Assembly: GCA_041940385.1 (NCBI GenBank)
Contig: JBGTSD010000014.1
Location: 1 to 44,311, forward strand
Direction: 5' to 3'
Source: JACVCK01 sp041940385
GTDB taxonomy: Bacteria; Planctomycetota; Phycisphaerae; Phycisphaerales; UBA1924
Length of the DNA stretch: 44,311 nucleotides
Both the position numbers and the translations under genes were made by a program. Within the stretch, counting starts at the first letter, position 1. Every line of letters starts with the position of its first letter. Positions 1 through 8,186 of the stretch are shown here, piece by piece. The notes under the pieces were generated by a model. The model was given only the letters and a program-made list of their open reading frames with translations, searched no databases and was not told the origin of the DNA.

Positions 1-552
1 ACCCGCGCCATCGCCGACCACGCCCGGACCATCCGCATCCCGGTCCACATGATCGAGACGATGTCCAAACTGCGCAACATCCAGAAGATGATGCTGCAGG
101 AGATGGGCCACGAGCCGACCATCGAGGAACTCGCCGAACGCGCCGGCATGAGCGCCGTCGAGGTCCGGCGCGTCATGAAGATCAGCCGCCACCCGATCTC
201 CCTCGATCGGCCCGTCGGCGAGTCCGAAGACTCCTACTTCGGCGACTTCATCGAGGACGACCGCCAGGCGCCGCCCGCCGAGCACGCCGGCTCCGACATG
301 CTCAAGAACCGCATCGAGCAGGTCTTGAAGACCCTCACCTACCGCGAGCGCGAGATCATCAAGCTCCGCTACGGCATCGGCGACGGCTACACCTACACGC
401 TCGAAGAGGTCGGACGCATCTTCAAGGTCACCCGCGAGCGCGTCCGCCAGGTCGAGGCCAAGGCCATCCGCAAGCTCCAGCACCCCGTCCGCGCCCGCAA
501 GCTCTCCGGCTTCATCGACGGCCGCGTCGAATCCGCCCAGGCGCTCGAGTAA
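1..552 (+). CDS. rpoD: RNA polymerase primary sigma factor (sigma-70), 3' part
   Basis: The reading frame is open from the first base, so the N-terminal part (regions 1 and most of 2) lies outside the window. The first residues, TRAIADHARTIRIPVHM, are the end of region 2.4 and the start of region 3.0 of a housekeeping sigma factor. Region 3 follows (EMGHEPTIEELAERAGM), then region 4 with the YREREIIKLRYGIGDG segment and the -35-reading helix-turn-helix (TLEEVGRIFKVTRERVRQVE). The protein directs core RNA polymerase to most promoters. The gene is followed by a 39-nt hairpin element and then a strong terminator. The length and sequence of the regions fit RpoD/SigA rather than an alternative sigma factor. 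Confidence 0.95.
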   Translation, partial: TRAIADHARTIRIPVHMIETMSKLRNIQKMMLQEMGHEPTIEELAERAGMSAVEVRRVMKISRHPISLDRPVGESEDSYFGDFIEDDRQAPPAEHAGSDMLKNRIEQVLKTLTYREREIIKLRYGIGDGYTYTLEEVGRIFKVTRERVRQVEAKAIRKLQHPVRARKLSGFIDGRVESAQALE

Positions 553-585
553 TCCTCACCGCCCACGGAAGCCGCCGCCCACGCG

Positions 586-624
586 GAAGCCGCCTCTGAG
601 GAGTCCTCGACGAAGAGGCGGATC
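586..624 (+). repeat. 3' hairpin element E, copy 1 (after rpoD)
   Basis: A 39-nt element whose outer arms CCGCCTCT (590-597) and AGAGGCGG (614-621) pair, with arms GAGGA/TCCTC inside. The same sequence recurs after the stop codons of hbd (23139-23177) and prpD (26867-26905), always in the sense of the upstream gene. Here it lies 33 nt after the stop codon and before the rpoD terminator, so it should be transcribed as part of the 3' UTR. Confidence 0.8.
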
Positions 625-650
625 GACGAACAAGTTGCGTGATCAACCCC

Positions 651-680
651 AAACGACCCGCCCCACCGGCGGGTCGTTTT
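651..680 (+). terminator. Rho-independent terminator of rpoD
   Basis: A perfect 12-bp stem (AAACGACCCGCC with GGCGGGTCGTTT) closes a 5-nt loop and runs into a short T tract. It lies between the convergent rpoD and dockerin-protein genes and probably ends transcription of rpoD. Confidence 0.9.
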
Positions 681-694
681 CATTTGGCGCACGC

Positions 695-724
695 GCGAGA
701 CGCGCCCGTAAGGAAGCGTGCTCT
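695..724 (+). repeat. REP element, copy 1
   Basis: A 30-nt copy of the repeat that flanks the RAYT gene near 31 kb. Its core is CGCCCGTAAGGAAGCG, with outer arms GAGACGC and GCGTGCTC that pair around one bulged G. It lies 4 nt beyond the stop codon of the convergent dockerin protein gene. Confidence 0.85.
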
Positions 725-728
725 CTCC

Positions 729-2426
729 CTACCCACACACCGAATTAAACACCCCCAGCACCGCGTTCAAATCCGCAAAGTCCACATCCCCATCGCCATC
801 CACATCGCCCGCGAGCCCCTGCCCCACCATGTTGAACTCGCCGAGCACGATGTTCAGATCGGCGAAGTCCACATCGCCGTCGCCATCGAGATCCTGCGGG
901 CACAACACCGCCACCACGCGCTCATACGCGCCGATGTCCACGATCGGCGCGGCGCCGACCCCCGTGTCCGCCACGCCCGGATCATCCGTCCTTCTCGCAT
1001 TCCCCGTGCCGTCGAACGGAACCTCCTCCATCACATCCAGGTCCCCATCCAGATCCAGCGCATCCATCGGCAGCGCGCCGTTGTCGCCCGCATCGATCGC
1101 CGGCGACCCGTTGCCCACGCGCAGATCGTCATCCTCCGTGCCTACCACGCCATCGACGCCCGGCGCATCGACGAACATCGGATCAAGCGCCAGGTGCCCC
1201 GCTCCCGGGGTGCTCGCATACTGGTCGATGATGCAGTTCGAGGAACTCACCACCGTGGCCGACCTCAGCGACACCTGATCGTTCTCGTCGCGCGTCGGAT
1301 CGATGCCCTCGAACCCGAATCCGCCCAGGTTCGCCCAGAAGATGTTGTTCGCCTGCGACACCGTCGCGCCCGTCGTGGCGTGCCAGCCCGCGCCCGTGCC
1401 GGAGCTCGCCATGTTCCCCGCGAACACGCAGTTGAACACCTCCACCACGCCCGTGTGCGACTGCGCATAGAGCCCGCCGCCCGAACGCGTGAAGTCCAGC
1501 CCCGATCGATTGCCGCTGAACTCGCAGTTCACGAGCTTCAGGTCCGTCGAGAAGCTCGACATGATCCCCCCGCCCCACTGCGACGACTGGTTCCCGAGGA
1601 ACCGGCTCCCCGCCGCGTGCACGCTGCTGTCGAGCGTCGAGCGCACGCCGCCGCCGGTCGCCGTCGTCGCCAGGTTGTCGATGAACACGCAGTCAATTAG
1701 CTCGACGTCGCTCTCGTTGCGCACGTGCATCCCGCCGCCGTCCTCCGCGCTGTTGCCTTCGAAGCGGCAGTTCTCGTAGCGCGCCGTCGCCAGTCGGTGC
1801 GCCGCGCCGCCGCCCTCCGTGAAGATCGCCGCGTCCACCGCCTCGTTGTTCTCGAACACGCAATCCCGGAACACCGGCGACGCGTCGAAGTTCGCCACGC
1901 CCCCGCCGAACGAGGTCGCCGTGTTGTTCCGGAACACGCAACCCATGAACACCGCCGTCCCGCTCTCGTAGTTCGCCACGCCCCCGCCGTACGCCGCGGA
2001 GCTGGTCTCGAACACGCAGTTCACCACCGTCGGCGCAGAGCCCAGAAACAATGCCGCGCCGCCCCAGTTCGTCGGGAACGTCCCGTTCCGCAGCGTGAAT
2101 CCCTCGAGCACCGTGTCGTTGCTCTCTCCCAGGAACAGCTCGACCACGCGCCCCGCGTCAAGCCCGTCGAGGATCGTCACGTCCGGCCCGCCGCTCGATC
2201 GCACCTTGACGTTCGCCCCGCCGGTGAACGTGCTGCTCCACACCGGGAACCCGCCGTTCGAGTACGTCCCCGGCGCAACGATCACCGTGTCCCCCGCATT
2301 CGCCGCGATCAGCGCATCCGGAATCGTCGCGTACTGCCCCGGCACGTGCAGCTCCGCCGCCGAAGCGCCGGCGCCGAGCGCGAGGACAGTCAAAAGAGAT
2401 ATCCGGACGAGGGGCTGATTCGTCAT
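729..2426 (-). CDS. Secreted right-handed beta-helix protein with C-terminal dockerin pair
   Basis: A 565-residue protein with an N-terminal signal peptide (residues 1-24, ending near GASAAE). The body is a series of parallel beta-helix rungs recognisable by repeats of the type CVFxxNxAxxxGGGV, like polymorphic-outer-membrane or right-handed beta-helix proteins. The extreme C-terminus carries two dockerin-type calcium loops (DLDGDGDVDFADLN and DVDGDGDVDFADLN), each followed by a short helix. Dockerins bind cohesins or anchor secreted proteins in the cell envelope; in planctomycetes they are common on uncharacterised exported proteins. The ligand and any enzymatic activity cannot be told. The start is supported by AAGGTAGG upstream of the ATG. 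It is convergent with rpoD. Confidence 0.85.
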   Translation of the reverse strand: MTNQPLVRISLLTVLALGAGASAAELHVPGQYATIPDALIAANAGDTVIVAPGTYSNGGFPVWSSTFTGGANVKVRSSGGPDVTILDGLDAGRVVELFLGESNDTVLEGFTLRNGTFPTNWGGAALFLGSAPTVVNCVFETSSAAYGGGVANYESGTAVFMGCVFRNNTATSFGGGVANFDASPVFRDCVFENNEAVDAAIFTEGGGAAHRLATARYENCRFEGNSAEDGGGMHVRNESDVELIDCVFIDNLATTATGGGVRSTLDSSVHAAGSRFLGNQSSQWGGGIMSSFSTDLKLVNCEFSGNRSGLDFTRSGGGLYAQSHTGVVEVFNCVFAGNMASSGTGAGWHATTGATVSQANNIFWANLGGFGFEGIDPTRDENDQVSLRSATVVSSSNCIIDQYASTPGAGHLALDPMFVDAPGVDGVVGTEDDDLRVGNGSPAIDAGDNGALPMDALDLDGDLDVMEEVPFDGTGNARRTDDPGVADTGVGAAPIVDIGAYERVVAVLCPQDLDGDGDVDFADLNIVLGEFNMVGQGLAGDVDGDGDVDFADLNAVLGVFNSVCG

Positions 2427-2554
2427 GACCTACCTTGAAATGAATGCCGCGGCGGAGAGGCCCACGAAAAGACCTCGAACCCCGAAGATACCCCGACCCC
2501 CCGCCGCGCCCACCCCGATCTCCGAAGTTTCACCCACGAATCGCGCCCAACCCT

Positions 2555-2780
2555 GTGAACCGCGACCGTGAGGAAACGGGCCCCTTCCCGCCGAGCGAGA
2601 CGCGCCCGTAAGGAAGCGTGCTCTTCCCGCACGATCATCGCACCCACGACCCCCCGCGCATTCGAGCCGCGACCGGATGGAGCGAGTCCGACGCCGCGAA
2701 TTCGAGCCGCGACCGGAAGGAAGCGAGTCCGACGCGGTGCATTCGAGCCGCGACCGGAAGGGAGCGGATCTGATGCCGCG
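2555..2780 (+). repeat. Cluster of REP-like units upstream of the dockerin gene
   Basis: A canonical REP (2595-2624) is preceded by a decayed copy (about 2555-2582, core CCGCGACCGTGAGGAAACGG) and followed by three tandem 39-41-nt units (2661-2700, 2701-2741, 2742-2780). The tandem units begin TTCGAGCCGCGACCGGA and share the GCGACC-NNNN-GG core with the REP. The loop changes from GTAA to GGAA and arm bases change in pairs (CCGC with GCGG in the third unit, where the REP has ACGC with GCGT). Confidence 0.65.
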
Positions 2781-2820
2781 GAGCGGCCCAGGCGCCTAGC
2801 CGGGGGCGCCCCGCCCCCGG
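2775..2820 (-). repeat. GC-rich palindromic repeat R2, copy 1
   Basis: A 46-nt repeat containing the palindrome GGGGGCGCCCC next to GGCGCCTAGCC. It recurs at about 11266, 12914, 22906 and 26757. This copy is in the opposite orientation to the other four. It directly continues the REP-like cluster. Confidence 0.75.
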
Positions 2821-2937
2821 TCACGCCACATCTGATGCTTCGAGCCGCGGAGCGGCGGAGGTGAAGACCACGCCAGCATGCACGAATCAAGCCATCGCGG
2901 CATTGACACCAATCACCGAAATCTCCCCGCCGCGAAG

Positions 2938-2976
2938 TCCCGGCGCGCCGGGATAGCCGTGGGCGCAAGCCCACGG
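2938..2976. repeat. Two palindromes downstream of the 3 kb gene
   Basis: A perfect 16-bp palindrome TCCCGGCGCGCCGGGA (2938-2953) is followed by a hairpin CCGTGGGC-GCAA-GCCCACGG (2957-2976) with a GNRA-type loop. They lie 57 nt and more beyond the stop codon of the minus-strand gene at 3033. No T tract follows on the minus strand, so a classical terminator is doubtful. The rest of 2427-3032 holds only the repeats described here; I see no gene in it. Confidence 0.6.
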
Positions 2977-3032
2977 TTTCGCCCGCCCCATCCCCCGCGC
3001 CGCGCAGCGGCGCCGGCAGCGCTCGCCTTTTC

Positions 3033-3941
3033 CTACCTCTCCTCGACCGCCCTCTCCACCCGCCTCAACAACTCCGCGCAATCCTCGCCCTGGTTGCTCG
3101 CGACGCGCAACCAATGCAAGTGCTCCCGCCGCGCCTCGCCCGCGCGCACCGCGAACTCCACCAACGCGACAACCATCGCGCCCCCCGGGTCCGTCCGCTT
3201 CGCGAGCGCAACAACCTCCGCGGCGTCCTCCTCCCGCTCCGCGGCCAGAAGCCCCGCATACAGCGCCGCGATCGAGTCTCGATATAGATCCGCGTGCTCT
3301 TCGGAGAATGCCGGGCCGCCTCGCCGTTGCGCTTGCAGCGTCGAACCCAGCGCCATCGCGTGCTCGTTCGCCGCCGCAACCGGATCAACATGAAGGTCGC
3401 CGAGCAGGCGCCATCGCTCGTTCCGCACGAGCAATTCCTCGAACACCGGCGAATGAAAATCGATCATCGCATCGTGCCCGCCATCGCGCACCGCGCCCTC
3501 GACCCACGTGATCAGCCGCGCATCATCCCGCACCACGGCGTTCAACGTGATCCAATCGCGCAGCAGCTCCCGAGATTCGGCCCCATCGCCCAGGCGTTCT
3601 TCCGCATCGTCCCGCAACGCCGCAAACCGAACTCGCGCGGCCGCATGCGCATCCGCAAAGTCCGTCATCGCGACGCGCCAGAACGAGTGCCGCACCGCGA
3701 CCAGCGACGGAACCTTGTCCGGCGCGCCCAGGTCCCAAACCACGACAAACTCGTCCATCGCCCGATCGAATTCGCCCGCCTCGACCAGCTCCTGTGCCTC
3801 AATCTGGCGAACGATGAGCGCAAAGCTGGCCTCTGGAAAGTCAGGTGGAATCTCCCCCTCGACTTGCAGCGCGTGCGCAGCAGACGCGAGCAGCGTCAAG
3901 CCGGCCATCACCAAGGCGAACTGTCGCAGGAACAGACCCAT
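3033..3941 (-). CDS. Secreted hypothetical protein, mostly helical
   Basis: A 302-residue protein beginning with a clear signal peptide (MGLFLRQFALVMAGLTLLA, cleavage near AHA-L). The mature part is rich in Ala, Glu, Asp and Leu with amphipathic helices, suggesting a helical-repeat protein, but I recognise no family. I chose the ATG at 3939-3941 because it starts directly at the signal peptide; an ATG 13 codons upstream (3978-3980) is also possible. The gene is divergent from rnr, with only about 65 nt between the two starts, so both promoters must lie in that short interval. Confidence 0.65.
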   Translation of the reverse strand: MGLFLRQFALVMAGLTLLASAAHALQVEGEIPPDFPEASFALIVRQIEAQELVEAGEFDRAMDEFVVVWDLGAPDKVPSLVAVRHSFWRVAMTDFADAHAAARVRFAALRDDAEERLGDGAESRELLRDWITLNAVVRDDARLITWVEGAVRDGGHDAMIDFHSPVFEELLVRNERWRLLGDLHVDPVAAANEHAMALGSTLQAQRRGGPAFSEEHADLYRDSIAALYAGLLAAEREEDAAEVVALAKRTDPGGAMVVALVEFAVRAGEARREHLHWLRVASNQGEDCAELLRRVERAVEER

Positions 3942-3993
3942 CGAATCCACCCGACCTTTCGACCTTGAAACTCTATTCATCCCCTCCCCCTGC

Positions 3994-3999
3994 TACCCT
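3994..3999 (+). promoter_or_regulatory. Putative -10 box (TACCCT) of rnr, leaderless arrangement
   Basis: TACCCT ends 6 nt before the ATG of rnr and the gap is only C residues, with no Shine-Dalgarno sequence. A start site about 7 nt downstream would make the transcript begin at or next to the ATG. No convincing -35 box is seen at the usual distance. Confidence 0.4.
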
Positions 4000-4005
4000 C
4001 CCCCC

Positions 4006-6468
4006 ATGCCCTCCCGCTTCCAATCCCGGCTCATCCGGCACCTCGGCCACGACGCCTACAGCCCCCAGACCATCCGCCAGCTCGCCGAAGACCTCGGCGT
4101 CGCCCGCGAGGACCTCGACGACTTCCGCGAGGCCGTCGAGCAGCTCGCCGAGGCCGGACAGGTCGTCCACGGCGACGACAACCTCGTCCGCCTCCCGCCC
4201 ATCGGGCGCGAGGTCGTCGGCACGTTCAAGAAGAACCCCCGCGGCTTCGGCTTCGTCATCCCCCAGTCCGCCAACACCCACGGCGACCTCTTCATCCCCC
4301 CCGACGCCGTCGGCGAGGCCATGACCGGCGACACCGTGCGCGCCGCCGTCCGCCGCGCGCGAGGCGGGCGCTCCGGCGGAACCGGCGCGGGCAATCGCTC
4401 CGCCCTCGTCGGCGAGATCATCGAAATCCTCGAGAAGGGCCAGCACGACTTCGCCGGCGAACTCCGCAAGCGCGGCAACCAGTGGCTCATCTTCCCCGAC
4501 GGCAAGGCGCTGCGCGACCCCATCATCGTCCGCGATCCCGGCGCCAAGAACGCCAAGGAAGGCGACAAGGTCGTCTTCGAACTTATCTCCCGCCCCGAGC
4601 AGAACATGCTCGGCGAGGGCGTCATCACCAAGGTCCTCGGCAAGTCCGGCGAGCCCGACGTCGAGACCGCAGCCGTCATCGCCGCCTTCAACCTCGCCGG
4701 CGAGTTCCCCGAAGAATGCCTCGAACAGGCCCGCGAAGCCGGCGCGCAGTACGACAAGGAAGTGGACCACGCCGAGAAGACCGGCGATTGGCCCATGCGC
4801 GAAGACCTGCGCAAAGAGTTCATCTTCACCATCGACCCGCCCGACGCGAAGGACTTCGACGACGCGATCTCCATCGAACGCCTCACCAAGTACGAGGGCG
4901 GCGGCTGGAAGCTCGGCGTCCACATCGCCGACGTCGCCCACTTCATCCCCGCCGGCAGCGCGCTCGACGAAGAGGCCTACGAACGCGGCAACTCCACCTA
5001 TCTCCCGCGCTACGTCATCCCCATGCTCCCCGAGACGCTGAGCAACGGCATCTGCTCCCTTCAGGAAGGCGTGCCGCGCTACGTCAAGAGCGCGTGGATG
5101 GAGTACGACAAGGAAGGCCACGTCCGCGCCACCGGCTTCTCCCAGGGCGTCATCCAGTCCGCCAAGCGCCTCACCTACCTCGAGGCCCAGGCGCTCATCG
5201 ACGGGAACGCCGAAGAAGCCAAGAAGCACGCGAAGACCGAGCCCAACTACACCGACGAGCTGCTCGATGCGCTCAAGGAAGCGAACACCCTCTCGCGCAC
5301 GATCCAGAAGCGGCGCATGAAGCAGGGCCTCATCCGCCTCGACCTGCACGAGGTCGAGCTGGTCTTCGACGACTCGGGTCGCGTCGTCGACGCCGTCCCC
5401 GAGGACGACGCGTTCACGCACACGCTCATCGAGATGTTCATGGTCGAGGCGAACGAGGCCGTCGCGCGACTGTTCGAGCGCCTCAAGGTCCCGCTGCTCC
5501 GCCGCACGCACCCGGAGCCCGTTCCCGGAGACATGGACGAGCTGCGCGAGTTCGTCAAGGTCGCCGGCTACCAGATGCCCAAGAACCCCTCGCGCATGGA
5601 GCTGCAGTCGCTCCTCGAATCGACCCGCGGCACGCCGGCCGCCCGCGCCGTGCACTTCGCCGCGCTCCGCTCCATGACCAAGGCCGAATACTCCCCCGCG
5701 CTCATCGGCCACTTCGCGCTCGCCTCCGACGCCTACGCCCACTTCACCAGCCCCATCCGCCGCTACCCCGACCTCACCGTCCACCGCGCGCTCGCCGAGT
5801 ACCTCAAGCGCACCGACAACGGCGCCAAGGTCCCCCACGACGACAGCGGCTTCGCGAAACTCGGCCGCTCGCTGCGCGAGGACGGCGCTTGTCCCGACGA
5901 AGAGACGCTCACCCAGGTCGGCCGGCACTGTTCCGGGACCGAGGTGAACTCCGCCGCCGCCGAGAGCGACCTGCGCACCTTCCTTGTGCTCCAGCTCCTC
6001 GAGGGCAAGATCGGCGAGCAGTTCCCGGGCGTCGTCACCGGCGTGACCAACGCGGGCGTGTTCGTGCAGATCGATCAGTACCTCATCGAGGGACTGGTCA
6101 AGACCGTGGACCTGCCCACCGGCGCTGATCGACCGGGCTCCGGCCGCTGGAAGCTCGACCCGCGCACCGGCGCGCTCGTCGAGCAATCGACCGGGCGCTC
6201 GTTCAACATCGGCGACCGCTGCGGCTGCATCGTCGCCGCGGTGGACCTCGCCGCCCGACAGATGGAGCTCCTCATCGCCGACCCCTCCTCGCGCGAGGTC
6301 GGCAAGGTCAAGAAGGTGCTGACGCTCGGCGAAGACTCCGGCGGCGTAGGCCACTCCCGCGGCGCCGGCTTCAAACCCATGACCGGCGGCCAGCGCCGCA
6401 GCCACAAGAGCAAGTCCCGCGACAAGCGCAAGCCCGACTTCCGCGACAAGCGGAAGGGCAAGGGATGA
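4006..6468 (+). CDS. rnr: Ribonuclease R (3'-5' exoribonuclease)
   Basis: An 820-residue protein, close to the 813 of E. coli RNase R. Order: N-terminal winged-helix-like segment (about 1-65), cold-shock/OB domain (REVVGTFKKNPRGFGFVI, about 65-130), the RNB catalytic core beginning near residue 270 with the acidic active-site motif DPPDAKDFDDAIS, a second conserved block (SPIRRYPDLTVHR near 584), a C-terminal S1 domain, and a Lys/Arg-rich tail. The enzyme degrades structured RNA processively from 3' ends in the cytoplasm. The frame is open for 166 codons upstream, but that stretch is antisense to the neighbouring gene; homology starts at MPSRFQSRLI, preceded by TACCCT rather than a Shine-Dalgarno sequence. 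Confidence 0.95.
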   Translation: MPSRFQSRLIRHLGHDAYSPQTIRQLAEDLGVAREDLDDFREAVEQLAEAGQVVHGDDNLVRLPPIGREVVGTFKKNPRGFGFVIPQSANTHGDLFIPPDAVGEAMTGDTVRAAVRRARGGRSGGTGAGNRSALVGEIIEILEKGQHDFAGELRKRGNQWLIFPDGKALRDPIIVRDPGAKNAKEGDKVVFELISRPEQNMLGEGVITKVLGKSGEPDVETAAVIAAFNLAGEFPEECLEQAREAGAQYDKEVDHAEKTGDWPMREDLRKEFIFTIDPPDAKDFDDAISIERLTKYEGGGWKLGVHIADVAHFIPAGSALDEEAYERGNSTYLPRYVIPMLPETLSNGICSLQEGVPRYVKSAWMEYDKEGHVRATGFSQGVIQSAKRLTYLEAQALIDGNAEEAKKHAKTEPNYTDELLDALKEANTLSRTIQKRRMKQGLIRLDLHEVELVFDDSGRVVDAVPEDDAFTHTLIEMFMVEANEAVARLFERLKVPLLRRTHPEPVPGDMDELREFVKVAGYQMPKNPSRMELQSLLESTRGTPAARAVHFAALRSMTKAEYSPALIGHFALASDAYAHFTSPIRRYPDLTVHRALAEYLKRTDNGAKVPHDDSGFAKLGRSLREDGACPDEETLTQVGRHCSGTEVNSAAAESDLRTFLVLQLLEGKIGEQFPGVVTGVTNAGVFVQIDQYLIEGLVKTVDLPTGADRPGSGRWKLDPRTGALVEQSTGRSFNIGDRCGCIVAAVDLAARQMELLIADPSSREVGKVKKVLTLGEDSGGVGHSRGAGFKPMTGGQRRSHKSKSRDKRKPDFRDKRKGKG

Positions 6469-6513
6469 TGCACACATCGGAATAGCACGCACGCCGCATC
6501 GATTGGTGTCGCC

Positions 6514-7077
6514 ATGCAGTCCAAAGCCACGACCGTCGCCGAGTACCTGAAGTCCCTGCCGGAGGATCGTCGCGCCGCGATCGAAGCGGTGCGCAAGGTC
6601 ATCCTGAAGAACCTCGACAAGGGGTACGAGGAGGGGATGCAGTACGGGATGATCGGGTACTTCGTGCCGCACAAGCTGTATCCGGCGGGCTACCACTGCG
6701 ACCCGAAGCAGCCGCTGCCCTACGCGGCGCTGGCGTCGCAGAAGAACTACATGTCGCTGTACCTCTTTGGCATGTACGTGGGCGAGGACCAGAAGTGGAT
6801 CCACGACGCGTTCGCGAAGGCGGGCAAGAAGCTCGACATGGGCAAGTGCTGCGTGCGCTTCAAGAAGCTGGACGACATCCCGCTCGACATCGTCGGCGAG
6901 GCGATCCGGCGCGTGCCCATGAAGAAGCACATCGCGCAGTACGAGGCGGCGCTGCCCCCGTCGCGCACGGCGCAGGGGTCTTCCCCGAAGAAGACCACCC
7001 AGAAGACGGCCAAGAAGGCCGCGAAGAAGACCACGAAGAAGGCGGGCAAGAAGACCGCGCGCAAGTCGGCGAAGTAG
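6514..7077 (+). CDS. DUF1801 protein with Lys/Ala-rich histone-H1-like tail
   Basis: A 187-residue protein. Residues 1 to about 150 match the DUF1801/YdhG-like fold: the opening TVAEYLKSLPEDRRAAIEAV, the KGYEEGMQYGMIGYFVP segment, and the LYLFGMYVGE and CCVRFKKLDDIPLD blocks. The last 30 or so residues are a repetitive basic tail (KKTTQKTAKKAAKKTTKK and similar), like the C-terminal domain of histone H1 and of bacterial H1-like proteins. DUF1801 domains are related to frataxin-like or iron-associated proteins by fold, but their biochemical role is not established. The tail suggests binding to nucleic acid or another polyanion (inference). It sits 45 nt after rnr in the same direction and may be co-transcribed. 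Confidence 0.85.
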   Translation: MQSKATTVAEYLKSLPEDRRAAIEAVRKVILKNLDKGYEEGMQYGMIGYFVPHKLYPAGYHCDPKQPLPYAALASQKNYMSLYLFGMYVGEDQKWIHDAFAKAGKKLDMGKCCVRFKKLDDIPLDIVGEAIRRVPMKKHIAQYEAALPPSRTAQGSSPKKTTQKTAKKAAKKTTKKAGKKTARKSAK

Positions 7078-7104
7078 CCGCCGGGTCGGTACGCTGACAG
7101 TCCG

Positions 7105-8073
7105 ATGGACCTGTCGCTGATCGCCGACAACGTGCTCAGCCCGCCGATCCTCTTCTTCGCCCTCGGCGTCATCGCCGGGCTGCTGAAGTCCGACCTCGCC
7201 ATCCCCGAACCCGTCACCAAGCTGCTGTCGCTGTACCTGATGTGGGCGATCGGTGTGAAGGGCGGCGTCAATCTCCGCGCCACCGGCCTGACAGAGGAGG
7301 CGTTCTGGAGCCTGGCGCTCTCGCTCGTGCTCTCCGTCGTCGTGCCGCTGTACGTGTTCGCGATCCTGCGCCGCTCGCTGAGCCGCGACAACGCGTCGGC
7401 GATGGCCGCGGTGTACGGCTCGGTGTCGGCGGTGACGTTCCTGACCGCGGTGTCGTTCCTCCAGCGCAAGGGCGTGGAGTCCGGCGGGCACATGGTCGCC
7501 GCGCTGGCGCTCATGGAGTCGCCGGCGATCCTGATGGGCGTGATGTTCGCCCGCATGGGCGGTCGCGGCGAGCGCACCGCGATGCCGCCGCTGAGTTCGA
7601 GCATCCGCGAGGCGGCGCTCAACGGGCCCGTCGTTCTACTGACCGGAAGCATGATCATCGGCGCGGTGACCGGCGCCAGCGGGCACACGATGCTCAAGCC
7701 GCTGTACGTCGATCTCTTCCAGCCCATCCTCACCTTCTTCCTCCTCGAACTGGGCCTGGTCGCGGCCCGGCGCTCGCGCGTGCTGCGGGTGATCGGCTGG
7801 CGCCTGCCGCTGTTCGGCATCGTCACCCCGCTGGTCAACGCCGTGCTCGCCACGGGGCTGGCGTGGGCGGCGCGGCTGGAGGAGGGCAACGCGTTCCTGC
7901 TCATCGTGCTCGCGTCGTCCGCGTCGTACATCGCGGCGCCCGCGGCGATACGCCACGCCGTGCCGCGCGCCAATCCGGGCCTGTATGTCCCCATGTCGCT
8001 CGCCGTGACTTTCCCCTTCAACATCACGCTCGGGCTCCCGCTCTACTGGGCTGTCGTGGCCTGGCTGTGGTAG
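7105..8073 (+). CDS. SbtA-type sodium-dependent bicarbonate permease
   Basis: A 322-residue membrane protein with about ten hydrophobic segments in two halves, matching the SbtA (DUF897) family: PPILFFALGVIAGLLKSDL at the N-terminus, MWAIGVKGG in the first half, VYGSVSAVTFLTAVSFLQ in the middle and SSASYIAAPAAIRHAVP near the C-terminus. Cyanobacterial SbtA imports bicarbonate with sodium; outside cyanobacteria the substrate is inferred by homology only. Here it could supply bicarbonate to biotin-dependent carboxylation, since a carboxyltransferase gene is in the window (inference). It starts 27 nt after the DUF1801 gene, with no strong Shine-Dalgarno sequence. No SbtB-like PII gene is next to it. 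Confidence 0.85.
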   Translation: MDLSLIADNVLSPPILFFALGVIAGLLKSDLAIPEPVTKLLSLYLMWAIGVKGGVNLRATGLTEEAFWSLALSLVLSVVVPLYVFAILRRSLSRDNASAMAAVYGSVSAVTFLTAVSFLQRKGVESGGHMVAALALMESPAILMGVMFARMGGRGERTAMPPLSSSIREAALNGPVVLLTGSMIIGAVTGASGHTMLKPLYVDLFQPILTFFLLELGLVAARRSRVLRVIGWRLPLFGIVTPLVNAVLATGLAWAARLEEGNAFLLIVLASSASYIAAPAAIRHAVPRANPGLYVPMSLAVTFPFNITLGLPLYWAVVAWLW

Positions 8074-8118
8074 CGACCCACCGCGCAGGGGGGTTGTGGA
8101 TGAACAGGGAATGGCCGG

Positions 8119-8147
8119 TTCGAATCGGGCGTGCTGTTCACTAGTCT
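8119..8147 (+). promoter_or_regulatory. Putative sigma-70 promoter of the serine protease gene
   Basis: TTCGAA (8119-8124) and TAGTCT (8142-8147) are separated by 17 nt. The predicted start lies about 30 nt before the ATG at 8187, which has GGTGGAGG as ribosome binding site. Confidence 0.45.
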
Positions 8148-8186
8148 GATCTTCACTGCCGCGGCGCGGCGGTGGAGGTCGATGGC

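Noticed and set aside
2661..2780. Tandem 40-nt units resembling a CRISPR or iteron array
   Set aside because: Units are contiguous without spacers and related to the REP; no replication or cas gene is near.
3973..7491. Very long open frame on the minus strand across rnr
   Set aside because: It is antisense to RNase R, DUF1801 and part of SbtA; its composition (Val/Gly/Asp/Arg-rich) is what high-GC antisense frames give, and all homology is on the plus strand.
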